The notes beneath the pieces were generated by a model. That model was given only the letters and a program-made list of their open reading frames with translations, had not been told where the DNA came from and did no database searches. From the NCBI GenBank assembly GCA_004353515.1, contig SMNZ01000009.1:1-64000 (forward strand): 64,000 bases of DNA, read 5' to 3'. Positions 10,365-18,521 of this stretch are shown here, in pieces (within the stretch, counting starts at the first letter, position 1; every line of letters starts with the position of its first letter). Origin of the DNA: Alteromonadaceae bacterium M269 (lineage in GTDB: Bacteria > Pseudomonadota > Gammaproteobacteria > Enterobacterales > Alteromonadaceae). The position numbers and the translations under genes were made by a program.

Positions 10365-10931
10365 ATGGCAAGCAAAGGCGTAAACAAAGTCATTTTAGTA
10401 GGCAACTTGGGGAAAGATCCTGAAGTAAGATATACACCGAACGGAAAGGCAGTAGCTAATTTAACATTGGCAACGTCTGAAAGCTGGAAAGATCAAAGTG
10501 GTCAGATCCAAGAGAAAACCGAATGGCATCGTGTTTCTATGTTCGGGAAGCTTGCAGAAATTGCAGGTGAATACCTGAAAAAAGGTAGCCAAGTTTATAT
10601 TGAAGGTAAACTGCAAACGCGTAAATGGCAGGATCAACAAGGACAAGATCGTTATACAACAGAAGTTGTGCTAGATCCGTTCAGTGGTGTTATGCAAATG
10701 CTTGGTGGTCGCACTGGTGGTCAGTCTGAAGGTGGTTACCAGCAGCAAAACCAAGGTTACCAACAGCAGCCTAACCAAGGTGGAGGCTACCAACAACAAC
10801 CTAATCAAGGCGGCTATCAGCAACAGCCTCAACAAAGTGGTGGTTATAATCAAGCGCCTCCTCAACAAAGTCAGCCTCAGCAGCCTATGGCTGAACCAGA
10901 CTTTGACTTTGATGACGATATCCCGTTCTAA
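10365..10931 (+). CDS. ssb: Single-stranded DNA-binding protein
   Basis: This 188-residue protein has an N-terminal OB fold (about residues 4-110, starting [14 protein letters not shown]). A flexible Gly/Gln-rich linker of repeated GGYQQQPNQ units follows, then the acidic tip DFDDDIPF that recruits repair and replication partners. AGGAG precedes the ATG at good spacing. The gene probably shares a transcript with the upstream MFS gene and is closed by a terminator at 10963. Confidence 0.98.
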   Translation: MASKGVNKVILVGNLGKDPEVRYTPNGKAVANLTLATSESWKDQSGQIQEKTEWHRVSMFGKLAEIAGEYLKKGSQVYIEGKLQTRKWQDQQGQDRYTTEVVLDPFSGVMQMLGGRTGGQSEGGYQQQNQGYQQQPNQGGGYQQQPNQGGYQQQPQQSGGYNQAPPQQSQPQQPMAEPDFDFDDDIPF

Positions 10932-10962
10932 TAACGAATACGTTCTCTTATAAAGTTGCTAT

Positions 10963-10990
10963 AAAGCCCAGCATTCTCGCTGGGCTTTTT
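10963..10990 (+). terminator. Rho-independent terminator after ssb
   Basis: Ten-base stem AAAGCCCAGC / GCTGGGCTTT with a six-base loop, followed by a T-run. Confidence 0.85.
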
Positions 10991-11105
10991 CTTATTTAAC
11001 AGCTTGAGCATTGACTGGCTGCTAAATAAGAAGACATAACCATTCCTTATCGGTGTCTAAGAGAGGTTTACATTAGTCCTTGTTCAGTTTTGTCTTTAAT
11101 TTTAT

Positions 11106-11121
11106 ATATTGTATACAGTAT
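11106..11121. promoter_or_regulatory. GntR-type palindromic operator candidate before the peptide/hydroxyproline operon
   Basis: ATATTGTATACAGTAT lies 56-71 bp upstream of the POT transporter start. It matches the palindrome in front of the hydroxyproline dehydratase gene (17202-17217) at 15 of 16 positions. A second GTATAC overlaps it at 11118-11123. The TGTATACA core is typical of GntR-family operators, but the regulator is not in this window. Confidence 0.6.
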
Positions 11122-11176
11122 ACATAAAAATGTGTAAGTTAAGCGCCTAAGAACTTTCACAACACAAAGATTGATC

Positions 11177-12883
11177 ATGAATCAACATTCTAGTCGTGCA
11201 TTTCCAGGTAATTTCTATATCGCGAATACGATGGAAATTTTTGAGCGTTTGGCTTGGTATGGTTTTTTCACGCTTTCATCTTTATATCTGACAACGCCTG
11301 TTGCGCAAGGTGGTGTTGGGTTTACAGAATCTCAACGTGGTGCGTTGCAGGGCATTATTCCCTTTTTTCTCTACCTATTGCCTGTGTTCACTGGTGCGTT
11401 GGCAGATCGTTATGGTTATCGAAAGATGTTCATTGCATCCTTCGTTATCATGACACCTAGCTATTACTTGTTAGGACAAACGACTAGCTTCAGCAGTTTT
11501 TTCTTAGCTTTTGCGGCTGTTGCACTTGGGGCTGCAATATTTAAACCCGTGGTTGTTGCGACAATCAGCCATGCTACTAACGATAAGAATCGTGGTTTGG
11601 GGTTTGGTGTGTTTTATACCATGGTCAATGTTGGCGGCTTTATCGGGCCATTGGTAGCGGGCTATGCAAGGGCTATAAGCTGGGATGCTGTTTTCCTAAT
11701 GTCATCAGCATGGATAGCCATTAACTTTATTCCTGCTATATTTCTTTATAAAGATCCGCCTACGCTGAATAAGGCTGAGCGCAGTTTTTCCGATGTTATC
11801 AAGCAAGCACAACAGGTACTCGGTAATTCAAGGTTTGCGTTGCTGATATTCCCTTGCATCCTAGCTTTGATGGTTGCTGGAGCTGGATGGTTTTCTTATC
11901 AAACTGCATTTTTGTCGATCGCCGCGTGGTTGGTCTTGAACTTCATCTGGGATAAGGCGAATTCTCAACATCATCAAGAACATTGGTATAGACAAAAGAT
12001 AAAAGTCAGTAATAAGCCGTTTGCATTGTATTTGGCAATATTGACGGGATTTTGGGCTATCTATAATCAACTGTTTTATACCATGCCGTTGTTTATAAGA
12101 GATTTTGTCGATACACGTGATTTAGTTGCCATGCTTAGTGTTTTTGGTGATGGTGTCGTCTCTTTCTTTGCTTATGTTAATGACGAAGCCTTGGCTGAAA
12201 AAATAGGGTCGATAGCACAGCAGTCTATGCCAGCTGCACAAGCTGTTTCCGAACTAGTACACCTTAAAGTGATGATTCCGATCGAAGAAGTGAGTCGAGC
12301 GCTTGTCGAGTTAGGAACAAACCCAACTGAAGCCTCAACGACACTTTTAGCAACTCAATGGGCAGATAAATATCGCCAGATAAACCCTGAATATCTCATT
12401 AATCTCGATTTTGCCGCTATTGTTGTATGTCAAATTGTCGTTAGCTTAATTTGCCAGAAGTTTAGGGAAATCAACGTGTTGGTTGCTGGCGTGTTAGTGT
12501 TTTCTGTGGGTACCTTAGCGTCAATTTTGGCTCATGACGTTGCTGTTGGTGGCGGTGTTATCGTTATGGTTATTTTGATGATGGCATTTGGTGAAATGAT
12601 TACATCACCTAAGAGTCAGGAGTATGTCGCGAGTATAGCGCCAAAAGAACAATCAGCGCTTTATATGGGATATTACTTCGTTTGTATGGCACTGGGCTTT
12701 TTATCCGCAGGATTATTATCTGGTTGGGGGTATGGCACACTCGCTAAGGAAATGAATCGTCCAGACCTGATGTGGATATTATTCTCATTGATTGGTTTAG
12801 CCACTAGCGCAGGGTTATTCTGGTTTAATCGTAAGTACATCCAGAACACCGAATCAGGAACTCTACAAACGGAGGTGGTTTGA
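11177..12883 (+). CDS. POT/PTR2-family proton-dependent oligopeptide transporter
   Basis: Predicted H+-coupled uptake of di- and tripeptides through the inner membrane. At 568 residues, it carries near the start the POT signature region ANTMEIFERLAWYG (the ExxER-type proton-coupling motif is ExxxERLAWYG here). Later come DRYGYRK and the GFGVFYTMVNVGGFIGPLVAG block typical of the family. The ATG at 11177 is preferred over an in-frame TTG 6 bp earlier. The gene opens a four-gene run with a proline-ring reductase, Xaa-Pro aminopeptidase and a secreted peptidase, so proline-containing peptides are the likely cargo. The next gene's ATG overlaps this stop codon. Confidence 0.9.
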   Translation: MNQHSSRAFPGNFYIANTMEIFERLAWYGFFTLSSLYLTTPVAQGGVGFTESQRGALQGIIPFFLYLLPVFTGALADRYGYRKMFIASFVIMTPSYYLLGQTTSFSSFFLAFAAVALGAAIFKPVVVATISHATNDKNRGLGFGVFYTMVNVGGFIGPLVAGYARAISWDAVFLMSSAWIAINFIPAIFLYKDPPTLNKAERSFSDVIKQAQQVLGNSRFALLIFPCILALMVAGAGWFSYQTAFLSIAAWLVLNFIWDKANSQHHQEHWYRQKIKVSNKPFALYLAILTGFWAIYNQLFYTMPLFIRDFVDTRDLVAMLSVFGDGVVSFFAYVNDEALAEKIGSIAQQSMPAAQAVSELVHLKVMIPIEEVSRALVELGTNPTEASTTLLATQWADKYRQINPEYLINLDFAAIVVCQIVVSLICQKFREINVLVAGVLVFSVGTLASILAHDVAVGGGVIVMVILMMAFGEMITSPKSQEYVASIAPKEQSALYMGYYFVCMALGFLSAGLLSGWGYGTLAKEMNRPDLMWILFSLIGLATSAGLFWFNRKYIQNTESGTLQTEVV

Positions 12884-13833
12884 TGAATTTTATCCCTGCT
12901 GAAGTCATTAATCAGCGACTTAAACCATTAGAGCTCGTGGATAAGCTCGAACATGCTTTTGCTAGTGATATAACGACGCCTATGCGCCAGCATTTTGATA
13001 TTCCTAACCCTTTCTCAAGTCGTGAAAATACCCTGTTGGTCATGCCGTCCTGGCAACAAGGGAGTGATATTGGCATTAAGCTCGTGACGGTGACACCTGA
13101 TAGTCACAAGTATGATTTACCTTCCGTGCAAGGTGTTTATGTATTGTTTGATGCTGTTAAAGGTAATGTGAAGGCCATGATGGATGCGGCATCGATGACA
13201 GCTAAGCGCACGGCTGCGGCATCAGCATTAGCTAGTCGATATCTATCACGTGAAAATAGCTATACGTTGTTGATGGTTGGAACAGGCACTTTGTCACCTG
13301 AATTGATAAAAGCCCATTGCGCAGTGCGACCTATTGAGCAGGTTTTTATATGGGGTAGAGACAGCGCCAAAGCCGCACAAGTAAAAGATAAGATTAATGA
13401 GCTTAATATAACTATTTCTGTTGTTGAGCACTTAGCGGATGCAGTGCCACAGGCTGATATCGTTTCTTGCGCGACTTTAAGTCGCGAGCCGTTAGTTTTG
13501 GGGAAATGGCTGCAATCAGGACAACATTTGGACTTTGTCGGAGCCTATCGCCCTGATATGAGAGAAGCTGATGATGAATGTGTTCGACGGAGCCGAATCG
13601 TTGTTGATAATCATCAAAGTGCTTGTAAAGAAACGGGAGATATTAAGACTCCCCTCGAAACCGGTGTTTTATCTATAGATGATATCGAAGCCGACTTGTT
13701 CGAATTGTGTCGGCGAGAAAAGCAATTTGAGCGGCAACCTTCCGATATCACTTTCTTTAAGTCTGTTGGGCATGCGTTAGAAGATCTAGCAGCCGCTCAG
13801 TTACTCACCTCCAAAATGGATGCCTCCGAATGA
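12883..13833 (+). CDS. Ornithine cyclodeaminase/mu-crystallin family protein, probable delta1-pyrroline-2-carboxylate reductase
   Basis: This 316-residue NAD(P)-binding protein belongs to the OCD/mu-crystallin family. It has the N-terminal substrate region with GIKLVTV, DAASMTAKRTAAASALASR, a Rossmann nucleotide site (VGTGTLSP) and the late FKSVGHALEDLAAA block. Family members include ornithine cyclodeaminase, alanine dehydrogenase and pyrroline-2-carboxylate reductase. A trans-3-hydroxyproline dehydratase-type gene nearby would make delta1-pyrroline-2-carboxylate, so reduction of that imine to L-proline is the best inference. GGAGG (12871) fixes the ATG at 12883, overlapping the POT stop. 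Ornithine cyclodeaminase activity is the main alternative. Confidence 0.82.
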   Translation: MNFIPAEVINQRLKPLELVDKLEHAFASDITTPMRQHFDIPNPFSSRENTLLVMPSWQQGSDIGIKLVTVTPDSHKYDLPSVQGVYVLFDAVKGNVKAMMDAASMTAKRTAAASALASRYLSRENSYTLLMVGTGTLSPELIKAHCAVRPIEQVFIWGRDSAKAAQVKDKINELNITISVVEHLADAVPQADIVSCATLSREPLVLGKWLQSGQHLDFVGAYRPDMREADDECVRRSRIVVDNHQSACKETGDIKTPLETGVLSIDDIEADLFELCRREKQFERQPSDITFFKSVGHALEDLAAAQLLTSKMDASE

Positions 13834-15131
13834 CACTTTATCAACAAAGACGTGAATGGCTTTTATCTCAAATAGAAGAAGACAGCGTTGTTATCTTGGT
13901 TGGTAACACCGAAAAAGTACGCAATAAAAATATCCTTTATCCATTTCGACAAGATCATGATTTTTATTACTTAACTGGATTTGCTGAACCGGACGCTGTT
14001 GCTGTTCTGCGTCCAGGAAGTGACCAGCCTTTCGTGCTTTTTAATCAGCCTAATGATGAATATCAAGAGGTTTGGTTTGCCGCCAGGAGTGGGCAAAAAG
14101 GAGCTGTAGAAAAGTTTGGAGCGGATAAAGCTTATGATATTGCTAAATTGGAGCAGCAGTTACCTGCGCTTTTAGGTTTGCGCAAACATGTTTATTTGTC
14201 TGATGAACTTGGGCTTTATCAACATCGTTTATTCGATTGGCTACATAGTCAACGTAAGCAAGCAAAGTTTGATCAACCAAAGATTTTTAGAACCCTGCAT
14301 TCGGTGTTGCCCTACATACAGAATAAGCGGCGAATAAAGACAACCGAAGAGCTTAGCTTATTGAAGCATGCCGTTAATGCATCTGTAGATGCACATAAAC
14401 ACGTAATGTCCATTTGTAAGCCGGGTATGACTGAGCAACAAATCACTGCAGAGTTCTTTAATCGTGCAGCTAGTCACGGTTGCTCGGATGTTGGTTATCC
14501 CACAATCTCTGCTGCAGGTAATAACGCATGCTGCCTTCATTATTCTGAGAACAGAGATGCTTTGCGTGAGGGTGAGTTACTGCTTTTGGATGCTGGTGGT
14601 GATTACAATTACTACACCGCTGATATCACTCGAACTTTCCCCATCAATGGCACCTTTACCTCATCACAACGCGATATTTATCAGTTGGTGTTGAACTCAC
14701 TTGACGCTGCTATCGAGACAGTCAAACCAGGAGCCTCGTGGAACAGTATGTATCCCATGGCAATGAAGGTGCTAGCGGAAGGGTTGATTGATCTCGATAT
14801 CCTCAAATGTAGCCTGGATGAAGCCTTAGAAACCAAGGTGTATGAACAATTCACTCTGCATAAAACAGGGCATTGGTTAGGAATGGACGTGCATGATGTT
14901 GGTGCTTACCTCGACGAAAGTGGAGATTGGGTTAGCTTGCAACCCAATATGGTTTTTACCATAGAACCAGGGCTTTACTTTCCTATGCATTGTCAGCAAG
15001 TCGATGAAAAATGGCGTGGCATGGGGGTTCGCATTGAGGACGATATTTTAGTCACGGAAACAGGTTACGAAAATCTCTCTGCTGCAGCACCCAGAACCAT
15101 TGCAGATATTGAATCTGTAATGTGTGCTTAG
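13830..15131 (+). CDS. pepP: Xaa-Pro aminopeptidase (M24B)
   Basis: Cytoplasmic metallo-aminopeptidase removing the residue before proline. Its 433 residues are close to E. coli PepP. The N-terminal aminopeptidase-P domain is followed by the pita-bread fold, with metal ligands visible as LLLLDAGGDYNYYTADITRTF (two Asp), HKTGHWLGMDVHDVG (His), FTIEPG (Glu) and VRIEDD (Glu). Its ATG overlaps the preceding stop as ATGA, showing tight coupling. In this operon it would finish imported Xaa-Pro or Xaa-Hyp peptides. Confidence 0.94.
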   Translation: MTLYQQRREWLLSQIEEDSVVILVGNTEKVRNKNILYPFRQDHDFYYLTGFAEPDAVAVLRPGSDQPFVLFNQPNDEYQEVWFAARSGQKGAVEKFGADKAYDIAKLEQQLPALLGLRKHVYLSDELGLYQHRLFDWLHSQRKQAKFDQPKIFRTLHSVLPYIQNKRRIKTTEELSLLKHAVNASVDAHKHVMSICKPGMTEQQITAEFFNRAASHGCSDVGYPTISAAGNNACCLHYSENRDALREGELLLLDAGGDYNYYTADITRTFPINGTFTSSQRDIYQLVLNSLDAAIETVKPGASWNSMYPMAMKVLAEGLIDLDILKCSLDEALETKVYEQFTLHKTGHWLGMDVHDVGAYLDESGDWVSLQPNMVFTIEPGLYFPMHCQQVDEKWRGMGVRIEDDILVTETGYENLSAAAPRTIADIESVMCA

Positions 15132-15160
15132 ATGATGATTAGGATATAGATAGAATAAAG

Positions 15161-16117
15161 ATGAAGAAAAGTTATTTAGCGATTATCGGAACAGTCATAT
15201 TAGCCAATAGCCAACTAACTTTTGCTGACAATGAGCAAGAGCCTACAGAAATAAAATACGCTGTTGGTAATGTTGTTCGAGAAGGTGAAGTTTACCTGCC
15301 TAAATGGGTTCGAAATGAAGCGCAAGTTAATCAGGTTCTGAGCCATACCCATGCTTGTGCGGATAATCTGAATTTGCGATATCAACAAATGACTGAAACT
15401 CAGGTAACGGACTCTTGCAAATTATTGTTGGATACCGAGGAGCGCTTTCATCAAATATTCGATAGCCAGAATACGCCAGTGCTTCATGATAATAATCGTC
15501 AGTTGCGAGCCAATGTCTACGCGAGCCGAGATGATTACGTGAAGTATGTGACCGATCATTTTGATGTCCCATCAGACAATGGTGGGATGTACCTAGAAGG
15601 CTTACCTCATCTGGAGAATAGTCGAGCCGAATACGTTGCCTATTTAAGAAATAACAAAGTTTGGAATCTCAATCATGAGTTTGTTCACTATTTAGATGGT
15701 CGCTTTAATCTTTATGGTGACTACTGCGCTGGTTTGCATGATGGACATGCAGGGCCGGAGTATTGTGCTAAACCAGCACCCCAACCTCCGTATTTGATTT
15801 GGTGGACTGAAGGTGTCGCCGAATATATTGCTCACGGTGATAAAAACGAGAAAGCGTTAAAATTAGCGGCAGATAAAACCTACAAACTCAGTGAGCTATT
15901 TTATAACTCGGTTGCTAACTGGAGTACTGAACGTGTCTATCGTTGGGGATATTTAGCGACGCGTTACATGATTGAAGAACAGCACGAAAAGGTAGATGAA
16001 ATGCTCTTCTTCACTCGGCAGGGTGATTATCCTCGCTATCAATCACTGGTTAAAAGCTGGGGTTCATCTATGGATGAAGGTTTTGCGCGATGGTTGGATG
16101 AGGTGGCAGTCAACTGA
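15161..16117 (+). CDS. Secreted collagenase-like zinc metallopeptidase (M9-like), short form
   Basis: This 318-residue exported protein has a signal peptide (1-22, ending TFA). It has a zinc site HEFVH (His172, Glu173, His176) directly followed by YLDGRFNLYGDY. A downstream WWTEGVAEY supplies a probable third ligand, Glu217. HExxHYLDGR with a later W-x-EG-x-AEY is, as I recall, the catalytic pattern of Vibrio-type M9 collagenases. The protein is much shorter than those enzymes, with no PKD or collagen-binding tail and little room for the activator domain. It lies 29 bp after pepP, probably in the same operon. True collagenolysis is an inference. A general gluzincin peptidase is the alternative. 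Confidence 0.75.
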   Translation: MKKSYLAIIGTVILANSQLTFADNEQEPTEIKYAVGNVVREGEVYLPKWVRNEAQVNQVLSHTHACADNLNLRYQQMTETQVTDSCKLLLDTEERFHQIFDSQNTPVLHDNNRQLRANVYASRDDYVKYVTDHFDVPSDNGGMYLEGLPHLENSRAEYVAYLRNNKVWNLNHEFVHYLDGRFNLYGDYCAGLHDGHAGPEYCAKPAPQPPYLIWWTEGVAEYIAHGDKNEKALKLAADKTYKLSELFYNSVANWSTERVYRWGYLATRYMIEEQHEKVDEMLFFTRQGDYPRYQSLVKSWGSSMDEGFARWLDEVAVN

Positions 16118-16148
16118 CCTCATCCAGGCAGTTCTGATTAAGTCGTCC

Positions 16149-17180
16149 CTATCTCAGTAGAAAACCTTGTTTGAGTGGGTCGGTTGGGTTTACTAAGAAC
16201 TCACTGGTGCCTGTGACATAAGCACGTCCTGAAACCCTTGGAATAACTGCTTGCCTGCCAAAGTAATCAACAGTTTCTATTGCACTAACTCGCATGTACG
16301 AGCTGATAATACTCTCAATGCCAATAGTTTCATTGGCTCCAATCTCTCCTTTATGCCGTAGCAACGCGATTCGTCCACTAACACCTGTGCCTGTAGGAGA
16401 GCGGTCAAGCTCTCCCTCTGCGAAAATACAAACGTGGCGTGAGTGATGAGCGCTGTTTGTTACTTTGTTAGAGGTAAATATAGTGCCATATAAAAAGGCG
16501 AGATCATCATGTTCTGGATGAACAAGAGGGTAGTCTTGAATAACGGCTTGCTTTATAGCTCGGCCTAGTTGTATCAGTTGATCTGAGTTTTTAGGTGAAC
16601 AATCAATATTTAATGCGTCAGCATCGACATAGGCATAGAAAGCACCTCCAAAAGCAATATCGTAAGTAACTTGACCAAAACCTGGGAGCGTCACTGAACG
16701 ATTTGTGATTTCAACGTATGATGGTACGCAGTCGAAGCTCGCTCTGAATTGACCGTCCTCAACTGTTGCGTAGGCGCAAATTCTGCCAGCCGGTGAATCT
16801 ATCTTGATCTGTTTCAAGTTACCTTCATTTATAGATAGTTCGTTGCATTCATGCATAGCAGTGACTGTGGCTAATATTCCGTGACCACACATGCTGGAAT
16901 ATCCTTCGTTATGCATAAACAGAATGCCAAAATCACCGTCTGGTGTTGTGGCTTCAGTAATGAGAGCACCATACATATCGGCATGTCCTCTTGGCTCGTA
17001 CATCAAAACTTGTCTGAGGTGATCGAGGTTTTCTTTTGCGTATTGGCGCTTTTCGAGGATAGTGTTTCCGATTATTGAAGGATAACCTGATGTGATTATC
17101 CTGAGAGGTTCACCTTCGGTGTGTAGGTCGAGTACCTGCAAATGTTGATACTGTTCTTTGTTCTTTAACTCAAACTTCAT
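16149..17180 (-). CDS. Proline racemase superfamily, probable trans-3-hydroxy-L-proline dehydratase
   Basis: This 343-residue protein has the superfamily folds around two active-site loops. The first is SSMCGHG with Cys98. The second is DRSPTGTG, with Thr263 in place of the second catalytic cysteine. Cys/Cys enzymes are proline racemases or 4-hydroxyproline 2-epimerases, while Cys/Thr is the known mark of trans-3-hydroxy-L-proline dehydratase, which makes delta1-pyrroline-2-carboxylate. It converges on the peptide operon, which encodes a matching reductase. A 16-bp palindrome nearly identical to the one before that operon lies 22 bp upstream of its ATG. Confidence 0.88.
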   Translation of the reverse strand: MKFELKNKEQYQHLQVLDLHTEGEPLRIITSGYPSIIGNTILEKRQYAKENLDHLRQVLMYEPRGHADMYGALITEATTPDGDFGILFMHNEGYSSMCGHGILATVTAMHECNELSINEGNLKQIKIDSPAGRICAYATVEDGQFRASFDCVPSYVEITNRSVTLPGFGQVTYDIAFGGAFYAYVDADALNIDCSPKNSDQLIQLGRAIKQAVIQDYPLVHPEHDDLAFLYGTIFTSNKVTNSAHHSRHVCIFAEGELDRSPTGTGVSGRIALLRHKGEIGANETIGIESIISSYMRVSAIETVDYFGRQAVIPRVSGRAYVTGTSEFLVNPTDPLKQGFLLR

Positions 17181-17201
17181 TAGGGTAAATGGATTTTGTG
17201 A

Positions 17202-17217
17202 ATATTGTATACAATAT
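17202..17217. promoter_or_regulatory. Perfect 16-bp palindrome upstream of the hydroxyproline dehydratase gene
   Basis: ATATTGTATACAATAT is a perfect inverted repeat 22-37 bp before the start codon, placed to block transcription or initiation. One base differs from the palindrome at 11106-11121. The TGTATACA core is GntR-like. Confidence 0.65.
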
Positions 17218-17321
17218 ATCAGTAAGGTGTTTAATCAGGAAGTTAGGCAGAGCAAATAGTCTATATTAGTCAATCACCAACGGTATTTTCAGCTTTACAA
17301 TTTTTGTGAGTCAATTCGGAG

Positions 17322-17813
17322 CTACTGAGCCAAATGGGAATGCGCCGCTAGGTTTTGGGTGCACTCGGATAACATCAAGGTAGGTGGAGTGATACTCATG
17401 GCGAAAGGGGCAGCTTTCTTCAGGACACTCATACCTAGGATATTATTGCCTTGTTCTATGACGGCAACATCAACGGCGCCAATCTCGCAATACTCGCCAA
17501 TTCGAAATTGTGACACGGTGTAGACATCAACTTTTTGGATTTTGCCATTCGCTAATCTGGCTGCAGCCTCGTGCGAATAAGTGATGGAATTACTTTTCTT
17601 GAGTGTTTTAAAGGTTTTTCGGTTAACCACTAACATCCCTGAACCGGTATCGACTAAGAAAGTCGCCGTTACGCTACCTGCCAATGTCGCATCGACATAA
17701 TTAGTTCCTCCACTGGAGGTTTTCATTGTGATTAGATGGCTGAAAGGTTCCGAGCCATAGGCAACAGATGCCAAGCCACAGTAGATTAACAATGAAAATA
17801 AAATGCGTTTCAT
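17322..17813 (-). CDS. Exported retropepsin-like aspartic protease (clan AA)
   Basis: This 163-residue protein has a signal peptide (MKRILFSLLIYCGLASVAYG). It has a single aspartic-protease active-site motif, FLVDTGSG (Asp55-Thr56-Gly57), in a small beta-rich domain, and a later ILGMSVL, the hydrophobic-hydrophobic-Gly pattern of retropepsins. Such one-lobe enzymes act as dimers. The longer reading frame to 17867 lacks a ribosome site, while the ATG at 17813 has AAAGG and starts exactly at the signal peptide. The substrate is unknown. Confidence 0.75.
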   Translation of the reverse strand: MKRILFSLLIYCGLASVAYGSEPFSHLITMKTSSGGTNYVDATLAGSVTATFLVDTGSGMLVVNRKTFKTLKKSNSITYSHEAAARLANGKIQKVDVYTVSQFRIGEYCEIGAVDVAVIEQGNNILGMSVLKKAAPFAMSITPPTLMLSECTQNLAAHSHLAQ

Positions 17814-18062
17814 AAATAGACCTTTAAAACTTGATAGGTCAGACGCAATGAATAGGCCACTATTCATATCAGCAAAATCAATAAGTTAACAAAACCCATT
17901 ATTTGCACTGCACCAGCGTGGTGCGAAATGCCCATTGATTGAACAAGACTGTTGGCTTAAAACACCGAATTGAGAAGGATTAAAAGGAACTTTTTCGCTA
18001 AAATATTCGTATACTAGGTGGAGTAAATAAGCCCTTAGCTGAGCTGAATAAGAGAGAGGATT

Positions 18063-18386
18063 ATGCGCAAAATATTAATTTCCCTGTGCACCATAGCACT
18101 ATCTTCAACTGTCTTTGCTTCTGAAGACAAAGAAACCGTTGCAGTTTGGTCTGTTGATTACAAAGGAAAGCCGCCGTTTAAACGCACGATTAAAAGAGTG
18201 CCTGTCAGTGATGTTGCGCAGTTAGAAGAGCAACAAGAAATGGTTGCTGTGAAAGTTAAACGTGGCTCTAAACCTCCTTTCAAACGCAGCACTGAGCTGT
18301 TACCTGTTGCTGATGTTGCTCAGTTTAAAACAGCTGACAATAAGCCGAAAACTGATTTTCGTGGAAAGCCACCCTTTAAGCGATAA
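18063..18386 (+). CDS. Small secreted protein with KPPFKR repeats, function unknown
   Basis: This 107-residue protein has a clear Sec signal peptide (1-19). The mature part is built from two and a half repeats of about 34 residues. KPPFKR occurs at residues 36-41, 70-75 and at the very C-terminus (102-107), with VPVSDVAQ / LPVADVAQ following the first two copies. The protein is strongly basic. AGAGAGG precedes the ATG and a terminator closes the gene, so it is a stand-alone unit. I do not recognise the family. Regular basic repeats suggest binding to a negatively charged partner or proteolytic release of repeat peptides, but neither is shown. Confidence 0.75.
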   Translation: MRKILISLCTIALSSTVFASEDKETVAVWSVDYKGKPPFKRTIKRVPVSDVAQLEEQQEMVAVKVKRGSKPPFKRSTELLPVADVAQFKTADNKPKTDFRGKPPFKR

Positions 18387-18456
18387 GTAGAGTTTACACT
18401 CGGCTTGATAGCTAAAGAGAGTCGAGTTAGAAAAAGCTTTATCGACGCGTAATAAT

Positions 18457-18485
18457 AAAAAGCCCTGCATTTGCGGGGCTTTTTA
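18457..18485 (+). terminator. Rho-independent terminator after the KPPFKR-repeat gene
   Basis: Stem AGCCCTGC / GCGGGGCT (one T-G pair) with an ATTT loop, flanked by A and T runs, so it can act in both directions. Confidence 0.85.
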
Positions 18486-18521
18486 TTGCAACTGGCTAAA
18501 TCGTGAATGAGGGGAAAGTGA

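Noticed and set aside
18009-18014. Third copy of the GTATAC operator before the KPPFKR-repeat gene
   Set aside because: Only the six-base core is shared. The flanks do not match the palindromes at 11106 and 17202.
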